From NCBI GenBank assembly GCA_001803875.1, contig MHEO01000007.1:32342-38503 (forward strand): DNA of 6,162 nt, read 5' to 3'. The DNA comes from Nitrospirae bacterium RIFCSPHIGHO2_01_FULL_66_17. Lineage in GTDB: Bacteria; Nitrospirota; Nitrospiria; 2-01-FULL-66-17. The translations under genes were made by a program, and so were the position numbers. The notes under the pieces were generated by a model. It saw only the letters and a program-made list of their open reading frames with translations, was not told where the DNA came from and made no database searches. Each line of letters starts with the position of its first letter. The first letter of the stretch is position 1. Below, piece after piece: positions 5,733 through 6,162 of the stretch.

Positions 5733-6162
5733 GGCCGCCTGGCGCCGGTGGGCGCCGTCGCTCGTCGCCGCGCTGATCCGCGGCGTCGGGAAGACCCTGC
5801 GGATCGACACGGTCAACAGCGCCGCCATCGAGGCGCGCTGGCGGAAGGGCGAGGCCGTCATCATCGCCTTCTGGCACGGCCGCCAGCTCATGCTGCCCCT
5901 GGCGTATCACGGTCGCGGCCTGTCCATCCTTATCAGTCGCCACCGCGACGGCGAGCTGATCGCGCGGGCGATGCGCGCGTTCGGGTTCTCCTCCGTGCGC
6001 GGCTCCACGACCCGCGGGGGCTCGTCCGCGCTCCGCGCCCTGGTGGCCGATGGCCGTCGGGGGCGGGATCTCGCGGTCACGCCGGACGGGCCGAAGGGGC
6101 CGAGGGGCGTCGTCCAACCTGGAGTGATCCAGCTCGCGCGGCTGACCGGCCTCCCGGTGTTC
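5719..6162 (+). CDS. DUF374 / LPLAT-superfamily acyltransferase, possibly LpxJ-like (3' truncated by window edge)
   Basis: The frame from the ATG at 5719 stays open for 148 codons to the window end. It resembles the DUF374 (PF04028) branch of the lysophospholipid acyltransferase superfamily. Visible motifs are IIAFWHGRQLMLPL (48-61), with His53 as the likely catalytic histidine; LISRHRDGELIARAMRAFGF (71-90); VRGSTTRGG (93-101); and VTPDGPKGPRG (120-130) followed by QPGVIQLARLTGLPV. The N-terminus has a hydrophobic to amphipathic stretch (about 11-24) that could bind the membrane. The family is usually somewhat over 200 residues, so roughly a third is missing. From recalled literature, the epsilonproteobacterial lipid A late acyltransferase LpxJ is a DUF374 protein, so secondary acylation of a lipid A precursor is a reasonable inference, not proven. 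It overlaps msbA by 14 bases. In related operons waaA and lpxK often follow, but here the window ends. Confidence 0.88.
   Translation, partial: MPNREAAWRRWAPSLVAALIRGVGKTLRIDTVNSAAIEARWRKGEAVIIAFWHGRQLMLPLAYHGRGLSILISRHRDGELIARAMRAFGFSSVRGSTTRGGSSALRALVADGRRGRDLAVTPDGPKGPRGVVQPGVIQLARLTGLPVF

Noticed and set aside
3927..5891. Long open frame on the minus strand (654 codons)
   Set aside because: It is antisense to msbA, is rich in Arg, His and Asp in a low-complexity manner typical of GC-rich shadow frames, and shows no recognisable domain; msbA has a complete set of motifs.

Overview
The window is a very GC-rich, densely packed, single-strand (+) segment of a Gram-negative lipid A biosynthesis and export operon. 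The order is lpxA (5' end outside the window), lpxI, a Gfo/Idh/MocA-family oxidoreductase, lpxB, msbA, and a DUF374-type acyltransferase (3' end outside the window). LpxI in place of LpxH, the oxidoreductase between lpxI and lpxB, and the DUF374 protein after msbA all argue against an enterobacterium. They fit a deltaproteobacterium-like or NC10/Rokubacteria-like genome, but the window alone cannot fix the taxon.

Layout: 2-661 is the C-terminal five-sixths of LpxA. 662-940 has no gene; most of it (662-919) looks like a decayed, palindrome-rich, MITE-like element flanked by CTAG, placed exactly at the lpxA stop codon and containing a three-armed cruciform sequence (726-778). 941-1771 is lpxI, 1764-2750 the oxidoreductase, 2753-3970 lpxB, 3963-5732 msbA, and 5719-6162 the partial acyltransferase. 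After the element, genes overlap by 8, 8 and 14 bases or are 2 bases apart, which suggests one translationally coupled transcript.

Pathway: LpxA adds the first 3-hydroxyacyl chain to UDP-GlcNAc. LpxI hydrolyses UDP-2,3-diacylglucosamine to lipid X, LpxB condenses the two into the tetra-acyl disaccharide, and MsbA flips the core-lipid A across the inner membrane. The DUF374 protein is a candidate secondary (late) acyltransferase. The oxidoreductase may modify the sugar nucleotide (GnnA-like) or have another role.

The most unusual content is at the gene junctions. A 37-base repeat occurs twice (1771-1807 and 3901-3937, 34 of 37 identical). One copy forms the first codons of the oxidoreductase. 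The other lies in a C-terminal extension of LpxB, inside a larger set of overlapping inverted repeats (3890-3950) that runs up to the msbA start through a run of eight G. The two copies are read in different frames, so the DNA or RNA sequence is what is shared, not the peptide.
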